From Acidobacteriota bacterium (GTDB taxonomy: Bacteria; Acidobacteriota; Polarisedimenticolia; J045): a DNA stretch of 52,853 nt. Location: contig JAUZRX010000037.1 in NCBI GenBank assembly GCA_030949985.1, forward strand, positions 1 through 52,853, written 5' to 3'. Below, one piece after another: positions 8,761 through 17,143 of this stretch; position 1 is the stretch's first letter, and each line of letters begins with the position of its first letter. Under the pieces are notes generated by a model. That model was given only the letters and a program-made list of their open reading frames with translations. It did no database searches and had not been told where the DNA came from. Both the position numbers and the translations under genes were made by a program.

Positions 8761-10238
8761 GCGGGCTCTGCCGGATCGGGGAAGAGCGTGCCGCGGCCGA
8801 GGCGAGCGGCGGGATCGAAGGCCCGTCGCAGATGCTCCATGCGCTCGATCACCTGGGGCCCGTACTGGATCGGCAGGGCCCACCGTTTGACCTTGCCCAG
8901 GCCGTGCTCGGCGGCTACCGCGCCGCCCATCTCCGCGGCGATCGTCACCATCTCCCGGTAGAGGCTCTCGATCCGGGGCATCTGTTCGGCGTCCCGGGGC
9001 AAGATGTTCACGTGCACGTGATCGTCACCGGCGTGCCCGAAAACCACGTACTCGAAGCCCTGTTCGTCGAGGCGCCGCCGATAGCGACCGATCAGCGCCG
9101 GGGCCCGCCCCCGGGGCACGGCGGTGTCGGTACTCACCTTGCGCACCCCGCGACGAGCCAGCGTCTCGTTGATCGTCGCCGGAATCGCGTGGCGCCACCG
9201 GCGAAAGCGGCGATCGTCGGCGGCGCTGTCCGCCAGCCACGACTCGGCCGCCGCGCCGCTGCGCTCGGCCAGCGCGAGCCAGGCATCCCAGCGCCCGTCC
9301 CGCCGATCGGCCGCCGCGGCCGTGATGCCCTCTTCGAAGAAGATCGCCGCATGGGCCGCGGCGGGCAGCGGCGCGCCCCGCTCGCGCAGCAGCGCCAGCG
9401 CCTCGCCCCCGATCAACTCCAGGGCCCAGGGTTCGAGTTCGGCACGCGCCGCCTCGACAAAGGCGAAGGCCTGCTCTTCCCGCTCGAAGAACAGCAGCCC
9501 GGAGAGGATCTCCACCGGGGCCGGCACCAGGCGCAGTTCCGCCTCGAGAAAGACGCACAGGGTGCCCTCGGAGCCCACCAGCAGATCCACCAGGTCCATG
9601 CCCTCCGCGCAGTGGTAACCCGCCGTGCACTTGGTGGTGGCCGGAGGGCGCCAGCGGGGCACGGGAACGGTGATCGGCCGATTCCCGAACCGGTCGCAGA
9701 CCACCGACGTCCCGACCAGGGGCGGCTCCCCCCGGCGGATCCAGGCACTCGATCCATCCACCAGAGCCACCCGCACCGCCTCGACCCAGCGACGGGTGGA
9801 CCCGAAACGCAGGGAGCGGGCGCCGGAAGCGTTGGTCGCCAGGTTGCCGCCGATCAGGCAGCCGGTCTCGGTGGGATCCGGAGGGTAGAGCAGGCCCGCC
9901 CGGGCCGCGACCTGCTGCACCTCGGCCAGGCTGACCCCCGCCTGCACCCGTAGCAGGGCGCCCCCTTCCACCGGCCGCAGGTCCAGCACCCGGTTCATGC
10001 GCTCGGTGGCCAGCACCGCCCCGCCCCGGGGCACCCGTCCACCGACCACGCCGGTGCCGCCCCCGGAGACGGTCACCGGCAGTTCCCGCCCGTGCCACGC
10101 GGCCAGCATCTCGGCGGCTTCCTCGGCACTGCCCGGCCACCCGACTTCCTCGGCACACCCCCCCTCGAGGCGGCTCTCGTCCACCAGGTAGGGCTCGATG
10201 GCGCCGGCGCTGCGAGTGATACGGCTCACGGGGGGCAT
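8757..10238 (-). CDS. FAD-linked oxidase, GlcD / D-lactate dehydrogenase family
   Basis: Flavoprotein of 493 residues of the FAD_binding_4 plus FAD-oxidase_C type, the family of glycolate oxidase GlcD and D-lactate dehydrogenases. FAD-binding segments VTVSGGGTGVVGG and GCLIGGNLATNASGARS are clear, and the C-terminal part has FGHAGDDHVHVNI and AAEHGLGKVKRW, which carry substrate-binding His/Lys/Arg residues in the family. There is no Fe-S domain, so it should need a separate electron acceptor. A TACAAT box overlaps the annotated ATG, so the real start may be the GTG three codons in (MPPVSRITR to VSRITR). It is coupled by GTGA to the amidohydrolase. Confidence 0.9.
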   Translation of the reverse strand: MPPVSRITRSAGAIEPYLVDESRLEGGCAEEVGWPGSAEEAAEMLAAWHGRELPVTVSGGGTGVVGGRVPRGGAVLATERMNRVLDLRPVEGGALLRVQAGVSLAEVQQVAARAGLLYPPDPTETGCLIGGNLATNASGARSLRFGSTRRWVEAVRVALVDGSSAWIRRGEPPLVGTSVVCDRFGNRPITVPVPRWRPPATTKCTAGYHCAEGMDLVDLLVGSEGTLCVFLEAELRLVPAPVEILSGLLFFEREEQAFAFVEAARAELEPWALELIGGEALALLRERGAPLPAAAHAAIFFEEGITAAAADRRDGRWDAWLALAERSGAAAESWLADSAADDRRFRRWRHAIPATINETLARRGVRKVSTDTAVPRGRAPALIGRYRRRLDEQGFEYVVFGHAGDDHVHVNILPRDAEQMPRIESLYREMVTIAAEMGGAVAAEHGLGKVKRWALPIQYGPQVIERMEHLRRAFDPAARLGRGTLFPDPAEPA

Positions 10239-10381
10239 TGTAGTGCCATCACCAGCCGGGAACCCCGCTTTCCAATTCGTGATCGCCGCCTTCCCCGTGA
10301 TCGTTCACGCCCTTGCACCCTGACACACAACCGCGCGGGCACCCGGATTGCAGGAGGAGAGTTCCGAAAGGGGATCGAGTC

Positions 10382-11074
10382 ATGTCGGAAACCTGGTGGA
10401 GCGCCCTGGGCGCGGCGGCGGCCGTGCTCGTACTCGCGGCCCTGGCACGACCCGAAGCCCGGGCGGCCCAGGGAGTGGATCCGCGGCCGGCCCCGGTCAC
10501 GACTCCCGTCCGGGAGACCGCGGCTTCCGCCCCGGAGGTCGCTGCCGCAACGCCGGAGCCCCCTCGATCCGCCCCGCCTTCCGCGGCGAAGGTCCGTGAC
10601 GGGCGGCTGGTGATCCAACTGGGCGAAGACGAATCCCTCGAGCAACTCGCCGCCCGCCTCTACGGCCGCGCCGCCGTCGCCCCACTCCTTCTCCGCGCCG
10701 GTCTGCCGGCCCGGGGACCCGCCGAGATCGAGGTGCCCCTGGCACGTACGGTCCGGCTCGCCCAAGGCCAGAGCCTCGGCGCCCTGGCGCGCCGCCACGT
10801 CGGCCGGGCCGATCGCTGGAAGGTCCTCGCCGCGCTCAGCGGCATCGGTGATCCGCGACGCGCCCGACCCGGGCGGGAGATCGTGATCCCCGCGGTACTG
10901 GAGGTCGAGGTGCGGCGGGGAGACAGCCTGTCGGCCTATGCCGCCATGGCCTGGGGGAGCGCGCAAGGCGCAGCCTTGATCGCCGACTGGAACGGACTGC
11001 GGACCGGAGCCTGGATCCACCAGGGCGAACGGATCGAGGTGCCGATCGGCGGTCCTTTCGCGGAGCCGGAATGA
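10382..11074 (+). CDS. Membrane-anchored or exported LysM-like protein
   Basis: Protein of 230 residues. The ATG at 10382 follows a GAAAGGGG ribosome-binding-site-like stretch and opens with a hydrophobic segment (about 7-25, signal peptide or anchor), then a Pro/Ala-rich linker to about 70. The rest holds three degenerate LysM-like units: one around GEDESLEQLAARLYG, one around AQGQSLGALARRHVG and one around RRGDSLSAYAAMAWG, each followed by an [I/V]xVP-type strand (IEVPL, IVIPA, IEVPI). LysM domains bind peptidoglycan. The units are divergent, so the assignment rests on the repeating xxGxSLxxxA pattern. Upstream lies the divergent FAD-oxidase. Confidence 0.7.
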   Translation: MSETWWSALGAAAAVLVLAALARPEARAAQGVDPRPAPVTTPVRETAASAPEVAAATPEPPRSAPPSAAKVRDGRLVIQLGEDESLEQLAARLYGRAAVAPLLLRAGLPARGPAEIEVPLARTVRLAQGQSLGALARRHVGRADRWKVLAALSGIGDPRRARPGREIVIPAVLEVEVRRGDSLSAYAAMAWGSAQGAALIADWNGLRTGAWIHQGERIEVPIGGPFAEPE

Positions 11075-11084
11075 AGGCGGCGTC

Positions 11085-11459
11085 TCAGTGACGCCGGGGG
11101 TTTTCCATCACCTTGAGGATCGCGTAGTCGAGGGCCTTGTCGAGGGCCTCGAGAATATCCGTCGGCGGCCCCTGGTCTTCGAGACGCGCCGCGAACGAGG
11201 ACGCGCTGTGGTAGTAGAGCGCCGGCACCCGGTTGAGGGCCAGGCAGTAGATGTCCTCGATCAGGTCCTTGCTCTTGTCGATCTCGGGACAGCGCTCGAG
11301 CTTCTGTTCCAGCATCCGGCAGGCCAGCACCTCGCCCGCGTTGCGGATGCGATCGAGAGAGATCCCGCAGACCTCGCGCATCTCGTGGGTCGAGGTTCCC
11401 AGGCTCGGGTTGTCCTCCTCGTGTCGGTGGTCGTATCGGCCCTGAGTGAACACGATCAT
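11085..11459 (-). CDS. ComFB family protein
   Basis: Small cytoplasmic protein of 124 residues. The frame is open to 11675, but the upstream part is antisense to the response regulator, so the ATG at 11459 is chosen. The middle (KDLIEDIYCLALNRVPALYY) and the following segment match ComFB, the late-competence family protein, in which a C-x-AlnRlPp-Y core is the hallmark. ComFB proteins in cyanobacteria have been reported as cyclic-di-GMP binders; whether that holds here is unknown, although a diguanylate cyclase is encoded at 35787-36716. It is divergent from a lone receiver protein, sharing a 123 bp control region. Confidence 0.8.
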   Translation of the reverse strand: MIVFTQGRYDHRHEEDNPSLGTSTHEMREVCGISLDRIRNAGEVLACRMLEQKLERCPEIDKSKDLIEDIYCLALNRVPALYYHSASSFAARLEDQGPPTDILEALDKALDYAILKVMENPRRH

Positions 11460-11542
11460 CCTCCCGCGGGACGGTTCCAGACGCTCCGCCCTCGAGAAGA
11501 CGTTGGTTCCCGGGGGGTGCTGCGTCAAGTCCGGGAAGCGCG

Positions 11543-11548
11543 TAGAAT
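11543..11548 (+). promoter_or_regulatory. Putative -10 box of the lone receiver gene
   Basis: TAGAAT lies 34 nt upstream of the GTG start of the receiver gene. The same hexamer with similar GC-rich flanks precedes the glycosyltransferase at 12010 and the symporter at 18572. No convincing -35 element is visible. Confidence 0.35.
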
Positions 11549-11582
11549 CCCCGCAAGCTGGGCGAAAGGGGTATGAAGAACC

Positions 11583-11978
11583 GTGAAGACAAAAGGGGGC
11601 CGTGACGGCCCGCGCGTTCTCGTCGTCGACGACGAACCCGTCGTGCTGCACTCCCTGGCACTCGTCCTGGACCACGCCGGCTACTCATGTATCGCCTGCG
11701 AGAGTGGCAGCCGGGCCGTCGAAACCCTTACGGGCGACACTCCCCTGGACCTCGCCCTGGTGGACCTGGTCCTGCCGGACATCCCCGGCGAAGAGGTGCT
11801 CGCCGAGGCCCGGCGCCTGCGACCGGGGCTGCCCCTGGTGGCGATGAGCGGCTTCGGCCGCGGGGCGGCGCCCGAGCAGGGCCCGGAAATGGCGTTCGAC
11901 GCCTTTCTGGCCAAGCCTTTCGAGCGCCAGGCGCTGCTCGCGAAGATCCGCGACCTGGTGGGCTGCCGGCAGGCCTGA
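11583..11978 (+). CDS. Stand-alone response-regulator receiver protein
   Basis: Single receiver domain of 131 residues with no output domain. Acidic residues D16-D17 (VVDDEP), phospho-acceptor D61 (LVDLVLPD) and the switch lysine in FLAKPF are present. It starts at GTG 11583 behind AAGGGG. An ATG at 11574 in another frame would give only a ten-codon peptide that stops inside this gene; it could be an upstream ORF or chance. The next gene, an ArnT-like glycosyltransferase, begins 31 bp downstream with its own possible -10 box. Lone receivers usually shuttle phosphate or bind a partner protein; the divergent ComFB gene is the nearest candidate partner. Confidence 0.88.
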   Translation: MKTKGGRDGPRVLVVDDEPVVLHSLALVLDHAGYSCIACESGSRAVETLTGDTPLDLALVDLVLPDIPGEEVLAEARRLRPGLPLVAMSGFGRGAAPEQGPEMAFDAFLAKPFERQALLAKIRDLVGCRQA

Positions 11979-11994
11979 GGTCCCGGCACCCGTG

Positions 11995-12000
11995 TAGAAT
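11995..12000 (+). promoter_or_regulatory. Putative -10 box of the first ArnT-like gene
   Basis: TAGAAT ends nine bases before the ATG at 12010. A start site at the normal distance would fall about two to four bases before the ATG, giving a leaderless or near-leaderless message, and no Shine-Dalgarno sequence is present. No good -35 hexamer is visible. Confidence 0.4.
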
Positions 12001-12009
12001 CCGCGGGCG

Positions 12010-13683
12010 ATGACAGCCGCCGACCCACATCGTTTCCCCCGGCGGGCCGTGCTGGCCCTGTTGGCCCTGGCGGCGACGCTGGGCCTGCTCGAACTGGGCC
12101 GCCGGGATCTGTGGGCTCCCGACGAACCCAAGTACGCCCTGGTGGCCCGGGAAATGCTCGAAACCGGGCAATTCCTCCGGCCGCACGTCAATGGCGCCCC
12201 CTATCCGGACAAGCCGCCCCTGTTGTTCTGGTGCATCGCCCTGGCCTCCCTGGTCACCGGCGGCGTGGGACAGCCGGCGGCGGTGCTGCCCTCGATTCTG
12301 GCCATGTTGCTGACCCTCTGGGCGACGGGACGACTCGCTCACCGCCTCAGCGGCCAGCGGGCCCCTCCCGTACTGGCGGTGGGCCTGCTGCTGGTGGCCT
12401 ACCGCTTCATTTCCCAGGGCACTTTCGGCCAGATCGACATGCTGCTGACCGCCTGCACCACCTGGGCCTTCCTTCTGCTGGTGGAGGGCGGCGGCCTGCT
12501 CGAGGGCCGGCCCGTCGATCGACGGCGGATCGTCGGGGCCTTCGCCCTGATGGGACTGGGCATCCTGGCCAAGGGACCGGTGGCGCTGATCTGTCCGCTG
12601 GGGGGCTTCCTTCTCGGCGCCGCCCTGGCCGGCCGCCGGGACACCTGGCGGTCACTGCGCAGCGCCGCCGCCTGGCTGACCCTGCTGGCGGTGGTGGGGG
12701 CCTGGCTGATCCCCGCGGCGGTCGGGGCCCTCAGCGGCGGCCAGCAGGCCTGGCTCGAGAACATCCTCTTCCGGCAGACCGCCGTGCGCTACGCGGCGTC
12801 CTGGCATCACCACCAGCCTCCCTGGTATTTCCTGGTCGTCCCGTGGTACGACTTTCTACCGACGATCCTGCTGTTGCCCGCCGCCGCCTGGTCCCTGCTG
12901 CGGGGCGAGGACCGCCACCGGACGGCGCCCCGGCTGCTGGCCGGCGCCTGCCTGTTCGTGCTGATCTTCTTCTCGATCCCCAGTGGCAAGCGGGGCCTGT
13001 ACCTGATGCCCCTCTATCCCTGGCTGGCCACCTGGCTGGCCATCGACCTCGACCGCCGCCTGCAGCGTGCCGGGCGGGCGCTGGCCCCGCTGCGCGGGGC
13101 GGGCATGCTGCTCGGCGTCGCCTTCCTCGCCGCGGCGGCATGGCTCCCCGCCGGCCTCGAGAAGGTACGCCAGCGCCAGGGGGTCGATCTTCCCGCCGCG
13201 CCCCTCTTCACCGTGCTGCTGCTGCTGACCCTGGCCCACCTGTGGCTCGCCCTGCGACCCGGCCGCCGCGCCCTGGCGGGCACCTTCGCCACCTGGCTGC
13301 TGCTGCACGGGCTGATCTTCACCGTCATCCACCCTGCTTTCGATCCACGCAAGTCGGCCCGCCCCTTCATCGCCGCCATTCGCCAGCGCACGGTGGAGGA
13401 GGCCACCGGCGGGATGGTCGATTTCCGGGCCCAGTTCGCCTTCTACGGGGGGCGGCTGCTGACGGCCCAACCGCGGGACGACGCGGCCATGGACCGCATC
13501 GCCCGGCGCCTGGAAAGCGACGAGCCCTTCTGGGTGATCGTCCGCCGCCCCCAGGCCGAAGGGCTCCTGTCCCGCATCCACCCCGACCGGCGGCCGACGC
13601 TGATCGTCGAAAAAGGCGTGGGTGACAAGGACCTGGTGGTCTACGCCAATCGAGCCGCGCTGAAGGACGCCGACCGGCCATGA
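12010..13683 (+). CDS. ArnT-like integral membrane glycosyltransferase (GT83/PMT family), first copy
   Basis: Inner-membrane protein of 557 residues with about a dozen hydrophobic helices. The N-terminal loop LWAPDEPKYALVAREML and the following YPDKPPLLFW are the signature of ArnT/PMT C-fold glycosyltransferases, with the catalytic-type aspartate at D38. FSIPSGKRGLYLMPLYPW is the conserved region that in ArnT lies near the lipid-sugar site. Family members move a sugar from a polyprenyl phosphate donor to lipid A, protein or another acceptor on the periplasmic side. The acceptor is unknown; absence of arn-pathway genes nearby argues against assuming 4-amino-arabinose transfer. It overlaps the next, related gene by ATGA. 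Confidence 0.9.
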   Translation: MTAADPHRFPRRAVLALLALAATLGLLELGRRDLWAPDEPKYALVAREMLETGQFLRPHVNGAPYPDKPPLLFWCIALASLVTGGVGQPAAVLPSILAMLLTLWATGRLAHRLSGQRAPPVLAVGLLLVAYRFISQGTFGQIDMLLTACTTWAFLLLVEGGGLLEGRPVDRRRIVGAFALMGLGILAKGPVALICPLGGFLLGAALAGRRDTWRSLRSAAAWLTLLAVVGAWLIPAAVGALSGGQQAWLENILFRQTAVRYAASWHHHQPPWYFLVVPWYDFLPTILLLPAAAWSLLRGEDRHRTAPRLLAGACLFVLIFFSIPSGKRGLYLMPLYPWLATWLAIDLDRRLQRAGRALAPLRGAGMLLGVAFLAAAAWLPAGLEKVRQRQGVDLPAAPLFTVLLLLTLAHLWLALRPGRRALAGTFATWLLLHGLIFTVIHPAFDPRKSARPFIAAIRQRTVEEATGGMVDFRAQFAFYGGRLLTAQPRDDAAMDRIARRLESDEPFWVIVRRPQAEGLLSRIHPDRRPTLIVEKGVGDKDLVVYANRAALKDADRP

Positions 13684-15278
13684 AGTCCACCGGACGGGGC
13701 CTGGTGCCGGTCCTGGTGGCGCTGGCCATCCTCGGCCCCTCCGTCCCCGGCCGGGAACTGCTCCCTCCCGACGAGCCGCGTTTCGCGTGGATCGCCCAGC
13801 AGATGATGCAGAGCGGCGACTGGCTCCTGCCCCGCTACGACGGCGCGCTCTACCTGGACAAGCCGCCCCTGCTGCTGTGGCTGCAAGCCCTGGCCGCCGC
13901 GGGCGGGGGCCTCGGCCGGGAGGTCGCCGCCCGCTGGGCGAGCCTGGCGGCCACGGCGGGACTGGTGCTGCTGGTCTACCACGCGGGACGGCGCTGGTAC
14001 GACGAGACGACGGGCTTTCTCGCCGCGCTGATCCTGCCTTCCTCGTTGCTCGTGCTCGAGCGGGGCGCCTGGGGCTCCACCGACGCCCTGCTCGCCTGCT
14101 GGGTCTTCGTCGCCCTCTGGGCCGCCGATGGCATCGCCCGGCGCCCGCGCGCGGCTCCCTTCACCGCGGGCCTGGCCACGGGCCTGGGCGTGTTGACCAA
14201 GGGGCCGGTGGCGCTGCTCCTGGTGGCGCTGGCCGTGGCGGCGGGGTTGCCCCGGCGCAGCGAGGGCCCCAGCTGGCGCGTGTTCGTCCACCCGCTCTTC
14301 ATCCTCGGCCTGGGCATGACCGTCGCCCCCTGGGTCGTGGCCGTCGGCCTGCGGGCCGGCTGGGAAGTCTTCGCCCAGGCCGCCTGGCACCACAGCGGCG
14401 ACCGCTTCCTGCACTCGTGGGACAACATCGAGCCCTGGTGGTACCACCTGGAAAACCTCTTCACGGGCTTCTTCCCCTGGTCCCTCGCCACCATCGGCGC
14501 CCTGTGGCCCGCTTTCGCCCGCCGCCGGCTGGCCGACCGCCGCTCCCTCTGGCTGGCCCTCTGGCTGGCCCTGGCGCTGATCGTCTTCTCGCTGCCCGCA
14601 GGCAAGCGGGGGGTCTACCTGCTGCCCCTCTACCCCGCCCTGGCCCTGCTCGCCGCGCGGGCTCTGCCGGCCCTCGCGGCCTGGGCCCCGGGGCGGCGAC
14701 TCGGCGGCGGGCTGCTGTTGGGCGTGGGCCTGCTGGCCCTCGGCGTGGGAGCGTGGATCCTCCTCCCCGCCGCCGGCTCGCCCCTGCCCCCGGCCATCGC
14801 CTCCCTGCCCGCGGTCCACGCCGCCGCCGCGGGGCTGATGCTGACCCTAGCCGCCTGCCTGGGCCTGGGGGGGGCGTTGGCGCTGCCGGGGCGGGCGCCC
14901 CTGTGGGCCGGACCGCTGGCCTTCGCCATCGCCACGGGGGCCCTGTGGCCTCCCTTGCTGGGACCCGCGGTCAACCAGGCCCAGGGGGCGCGGCGACTGG
15001 GCCGGGAAGTGCGCGCGACCCTGCCCGCCGGCGCGCGGGTGGGCATCACGCCCAACAAGCGCGACCTGGTGCGGCTCTACGCCCTGCCCGGGGCCCGGCT
15101 GCTGGCCGATCCCGACGCCGTGGCCCGCCACCTGGCCTCGGATCCCCGGGCCCTGGCCCTCGGTCCCGCCGAGGAACTGGGCCCGCCGCGTTCCTGGCCG
15201 CCGGGGACCCGAATCCTGTGGACCACCCGCCTGGGCCGCGACCACCTGTTGCTGGTCGGCCGACCGGCCGTCCAGTAA
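13680..15278 (+). CDS. ArnT-like integral membrane glycosyltransferase (GT83/PMT family), second copy
   Basis: Protein of 532 residues with the same architecture as the gene before it: LLPPDEPRFAWIAQQMM (catalytic-type D31), YLDKPPLLLWLQA, and FSLPAGKRGVYLLPLYPA. Sequence outside these motifs has diverged strongly, so this is an old duplication, and the two may use different acceptors or work as a pair. The start codon overlaps the previous stop (ATGA), a sign of coupled translation. The C-terminal soluble part (about 430-532) contains a LPAGARVGITPNKRDLV segment that may form the periplasmic domain seen in ArnT relatives. Confidence 0.9.
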   Translation: MKSTGRGLVPVLVALAILGPSVPGRELLPPDEPRFAWIAQQMMQSGDWLLPRYDGALYLDKPPLLLWLQALAAAGGGLGREVAARWASLAATAGLVLLVYHAGRRWYDETTGFLAALILPSSLLVLERGAWGSTDALLACWVFVALWAADGIARRPRAAPFTAGLATGLGVLTKGPVALLLVALAVAAGLPRRSEGPSWRVFVHPLFILGLGMTVAPWVVAVGLRAGWEVFAQAAWHHSGDRFLHSWDNIEPWWYHLENLFTGFFPWSLATIGALWPAFARRRLADRRSLWLALWLALALIVFSLPAGKRGVYLLPLYPALALLAARALPALAAWAPGRRLGGGLLLGVGLLALGVGAWILLPAAGSPLPPAIASLPAVHAAAAGLMLTLAACLGLGGALALPGRAPLWAGPLAFAIATGALWPPLLGPAVNQAQGARRLGREVRATLPAGARVGITPNKRDLVRLYALPGARLLADPDAVARHLASDPRALALGPAEELGPPRSWPPGTRILWTTRLGRDHLLLVGRPAVQ

Positions 15279-15354
15279 TCGCCTTCTTTTTGCCTGAAAC
15301 CCCTTTCCCCGCTACCCGCATTTGCCCGTCACCTGTTATCCTTGCTCTCCGCTG

Positions 15355-15384
15355 TTGACAATACGGGAAGCCGGTCACTAACGT
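15355..15384 (+). promoter_or_regulatory. Putative promoter of the OmpW-like gene
   Basis: A perfect TTGACA at 15355-15360 is followed 18 bases later by TAACGT at 15379-15384, a poor -10. The gap from the upstream gene is 145 bp and locally AT-richer, which fits a promoter region. The -35 match is the only strong part. Confidence 0.35.
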
Positions 15385-15423
15385 TGGGGTTGTGTGAACC
15401 GGAAAAATGAAGGAGATGGAGTG

Positions 15424-16104
15424 ATGCGCTCCCGGATGCGTTGTGCAGTTCTTCTTGCAGTCGTCGCGGCAGCCGTTCTCGGACCGGGCCCCGTCCTGGC
15501 GAGCGGCAGTCCCTGGAGCTTCGAGGCCCGGGCGATGTACATCAACCCGGTCGGCGGCGACGGGACCATGAACGGCCTGGCCAACAGCACCACCGTCGAC
15601 TTCCACGCCGTGCTGGTCCCCGAGCTGGTGGCGGGTTATCGGGTGAACGACAGCTTCACCGTGGACCTGGGCCTTTCCATCGCCAGTTTCGACGTGCAGT
15701 TCGACATCGACACCGCCGGCCCGTTCGACGCCGGTGAAGCCGACATGACGATGATCCAGGTGGCCGGTATCTGGGACCTCACCCAGTGGGGCGACACCGC
15801 CGTGCGCCTCGGCGTCGTGCTGGCCCAGGCGATGTTCGACGACCTCAACCTCAGCCAGGCGTCGGCTACCGAGAGCCTTCGGCGCGTAACACTGGACGAT
15901 GCGCTGCTCTACGGCGTCACCCTGCGCTTCGACACGCCGATCGGCGACAACGGCTGGTATTTCAGCTCCAACCTGCGCTACCTGATGGGCGGTCCGGATA
16001 TCGCGATCGAGCGCTACGTCTCTTCGACTCCAACGGTGATCGGCACCGGATCCGCCGACCTGGATCCGCTGACGGTCTCCCTGGGAGTGGGCTACCAGTA
16101 CTGA
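15424..16104 (+). CDS. OmpW-family outer membrane beta-barrel
   Basis: Outer-membrane protein of 226 residues. ATG 15424 is placed by AAGGAG at 15410-15415. A signal peptide runs to about residue 26 (VLASGSPW after the hydrophobic core). The mature part has alternating polar/hydrophobic strands, and the C-terminal strand DPLTVSLGVGYQY ends in an aromatic residue, the recognition signal for the BAM machinery. WSFEARAMYINP and the closing strand resemble OmpW, an eight-stranded barrel for small hydrophobic molecules. A strong intrinsic terminator follows 55 bp downstream, so this is probably a single-gene transcript. Confidence 0.78.
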   Translation: MRSRMRCAVLLAVVAAAVLGPGPVLASGSPWSFEARAMYINPVGGDGTMNGLANSTTVDFHAVLVPELVAGYRVNDSFTVDLGLSIASFDVQFDIDTAGPFDAGEADMTMIQVAGIWDLTQWGDTAVRLGVVLAQAMFDDLNLSQASATESLRRVTLDDALLYGVTLRFDTPIGDNGWYFSSNLRYLMGGPDIAIERYVSSTPTVIGTGSADLDPLTVSLGVGYQY

Positions 16105-16159
16105 CGAGTTCGGGCATCGGGGCCCGACCCGACCCCCGTGCCGCGATTCACGTTCTGAC

Positions 16160-16191
16160 GGGCGCTTCCCCTGGGGAAGCGCCCTTTTTTT
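16160..16191 (+). terminator. Intrinsic terminator of the OmpW-like gene
   Basis: GGGCGCTTCCCC at 16160-16171 pairs perfectly with GGGGAAGCGCCC at 16173-16184, followed by seven T (16185-16191). It is the only textbook rho-independent terminator in the window. The histidine-kinase start at 16211 lies just 19 bases beyond it. Confidence 0.93.
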
Positions 16192-16210
16192 CGTGGCATT
16201 CTTGAGGCCT

Positions 16211-17143
16211 ATGGCACGCGGCGAAACAGCCTCCCCCCGGCGGCGCAAGGCGCGGGACCCCCTGCAGGTCAACCTGCGCTGGCTGGTCTACCTGATTCTG
16301 CTGGCGGTGATCGTGCCCACCACCCTGGTCACCGGTGTCGGCGTCGCCGTGATGACTTCCCGGGACGGCCCGCGCGACCTGATCTTCGGCATTCTGGTCA
16401 CCGCCTTCGCCCTGTCGGTGATCGCCGGCGCTTTCCTGCTGCTGGTGCTGGCCTGGCGCGGTGCGCGCCTGGCGCGGATCCAGGAGACGTTCCTCTCCCA
16501 CATGGGCCACGAACTGCTCACCCCCCTGGCGGGGATCCGCCTGCACACCCAGATACTCGAGAAACACGACCTGCCCCCGGTCGGTCGTGCGTCCCTGCGC
16601 TCCATTGCGCGGGAGACGAGCCGCCTGCAGGAACTGGTCCAACGCATCCTGCGCTGGCGGGAAATCCGCTCGAGCGCCGATCTCTATCGCCGGCGACGCA
16701 CCACGGCCGGTGAAATCGTCCAACAGGTCCGCCGCCTGCTCCCGGAAAGCTCCAGGGTGAAGATTCGCATCGCCTCTCCCCGGGCGCCCTTGCGGGGCGA
16801 CCCCGAATCCCTGGCCGAGGCGGTGATCAACCTGATCAGCAATGCGCTCAAGTACAGCGCCGATCCGAAGCCCGTGGAACTGGCCGTGCGCCAGCTCGCC
16901 GGACGCGTGATCTTCGTGGTCAGCGACCGGGGTCCGGGCCTTCCCTCCGAGAACCGCAGCCGCATCTTCGAGCCTTTCCAGCGCAGGATACCCGCCGGCG
17001 TGGTGGATCCCGGCGGCTCCGGGCTGGGACTGGCCATCGCCTCACAAATCGCCATCGCGCACCGGGGCAAGCTCGGAGCCCTCGATCGGCGGGGGGGCGG
17101 GACGCGCTTCTACATCCACGTCCCCCTGGATCGCAGCCCATGA
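16211..17143 (+). CDS. Sensor histidine kinase (OmpR-type partner)
   Basis: Kinase of 310 residues. The frame opens at 16193 inside the terminator tail, so the ATG at 16211 is preferred. Two membrane helices (about 24-46 and 60-82) with only a short loop between them leave almost no periplasmic sensor. There is no HAMP; HisKA follows directly with H100 in SHMGHELLTPL. HATPase_c has NLISNALKYS, SDRGPGLPS and GGSGLGLAIA. It probably senses the membrane or a partner protein. The response-regulator gene overlaps its stop by ATGA, so the two form a coupled two-component pair. Confidence 0.92.
   Translation: MARGETASPRRRKARDPLQVNLRWLVYLILLAVIVPTTLVTGVGVAVMTSRDGPRDLIFGILVTAFALSVIAGAFLLLVLAWRGARLARIQETFLSHMGHELLTPLAGIRLHTQILEKHDLPPVGRASLRSIARETSRLQELVQRILRWREIRSSADLYRRRRTTAGEIVQQVRRLLPESSRVKIRIASPRAPLRGDPESLAEAVINLISNALKYSADPKPVELAVRQLAGRVIFVVSDRGPGLPSENRSRIFEPFQRRIPAGVVDPGGSGLGLAIASQIAIAHRGKLGALDRRGGGTRFYIHVPLDRSP

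Noticed and set aside
11574-11606. Ten-codon upstream frame starting at ATG 11574 before the receiver gene
   Set aside because: Too short to support as a gene and without a conserved sequence; mentioned only as a possible upstream ORF.
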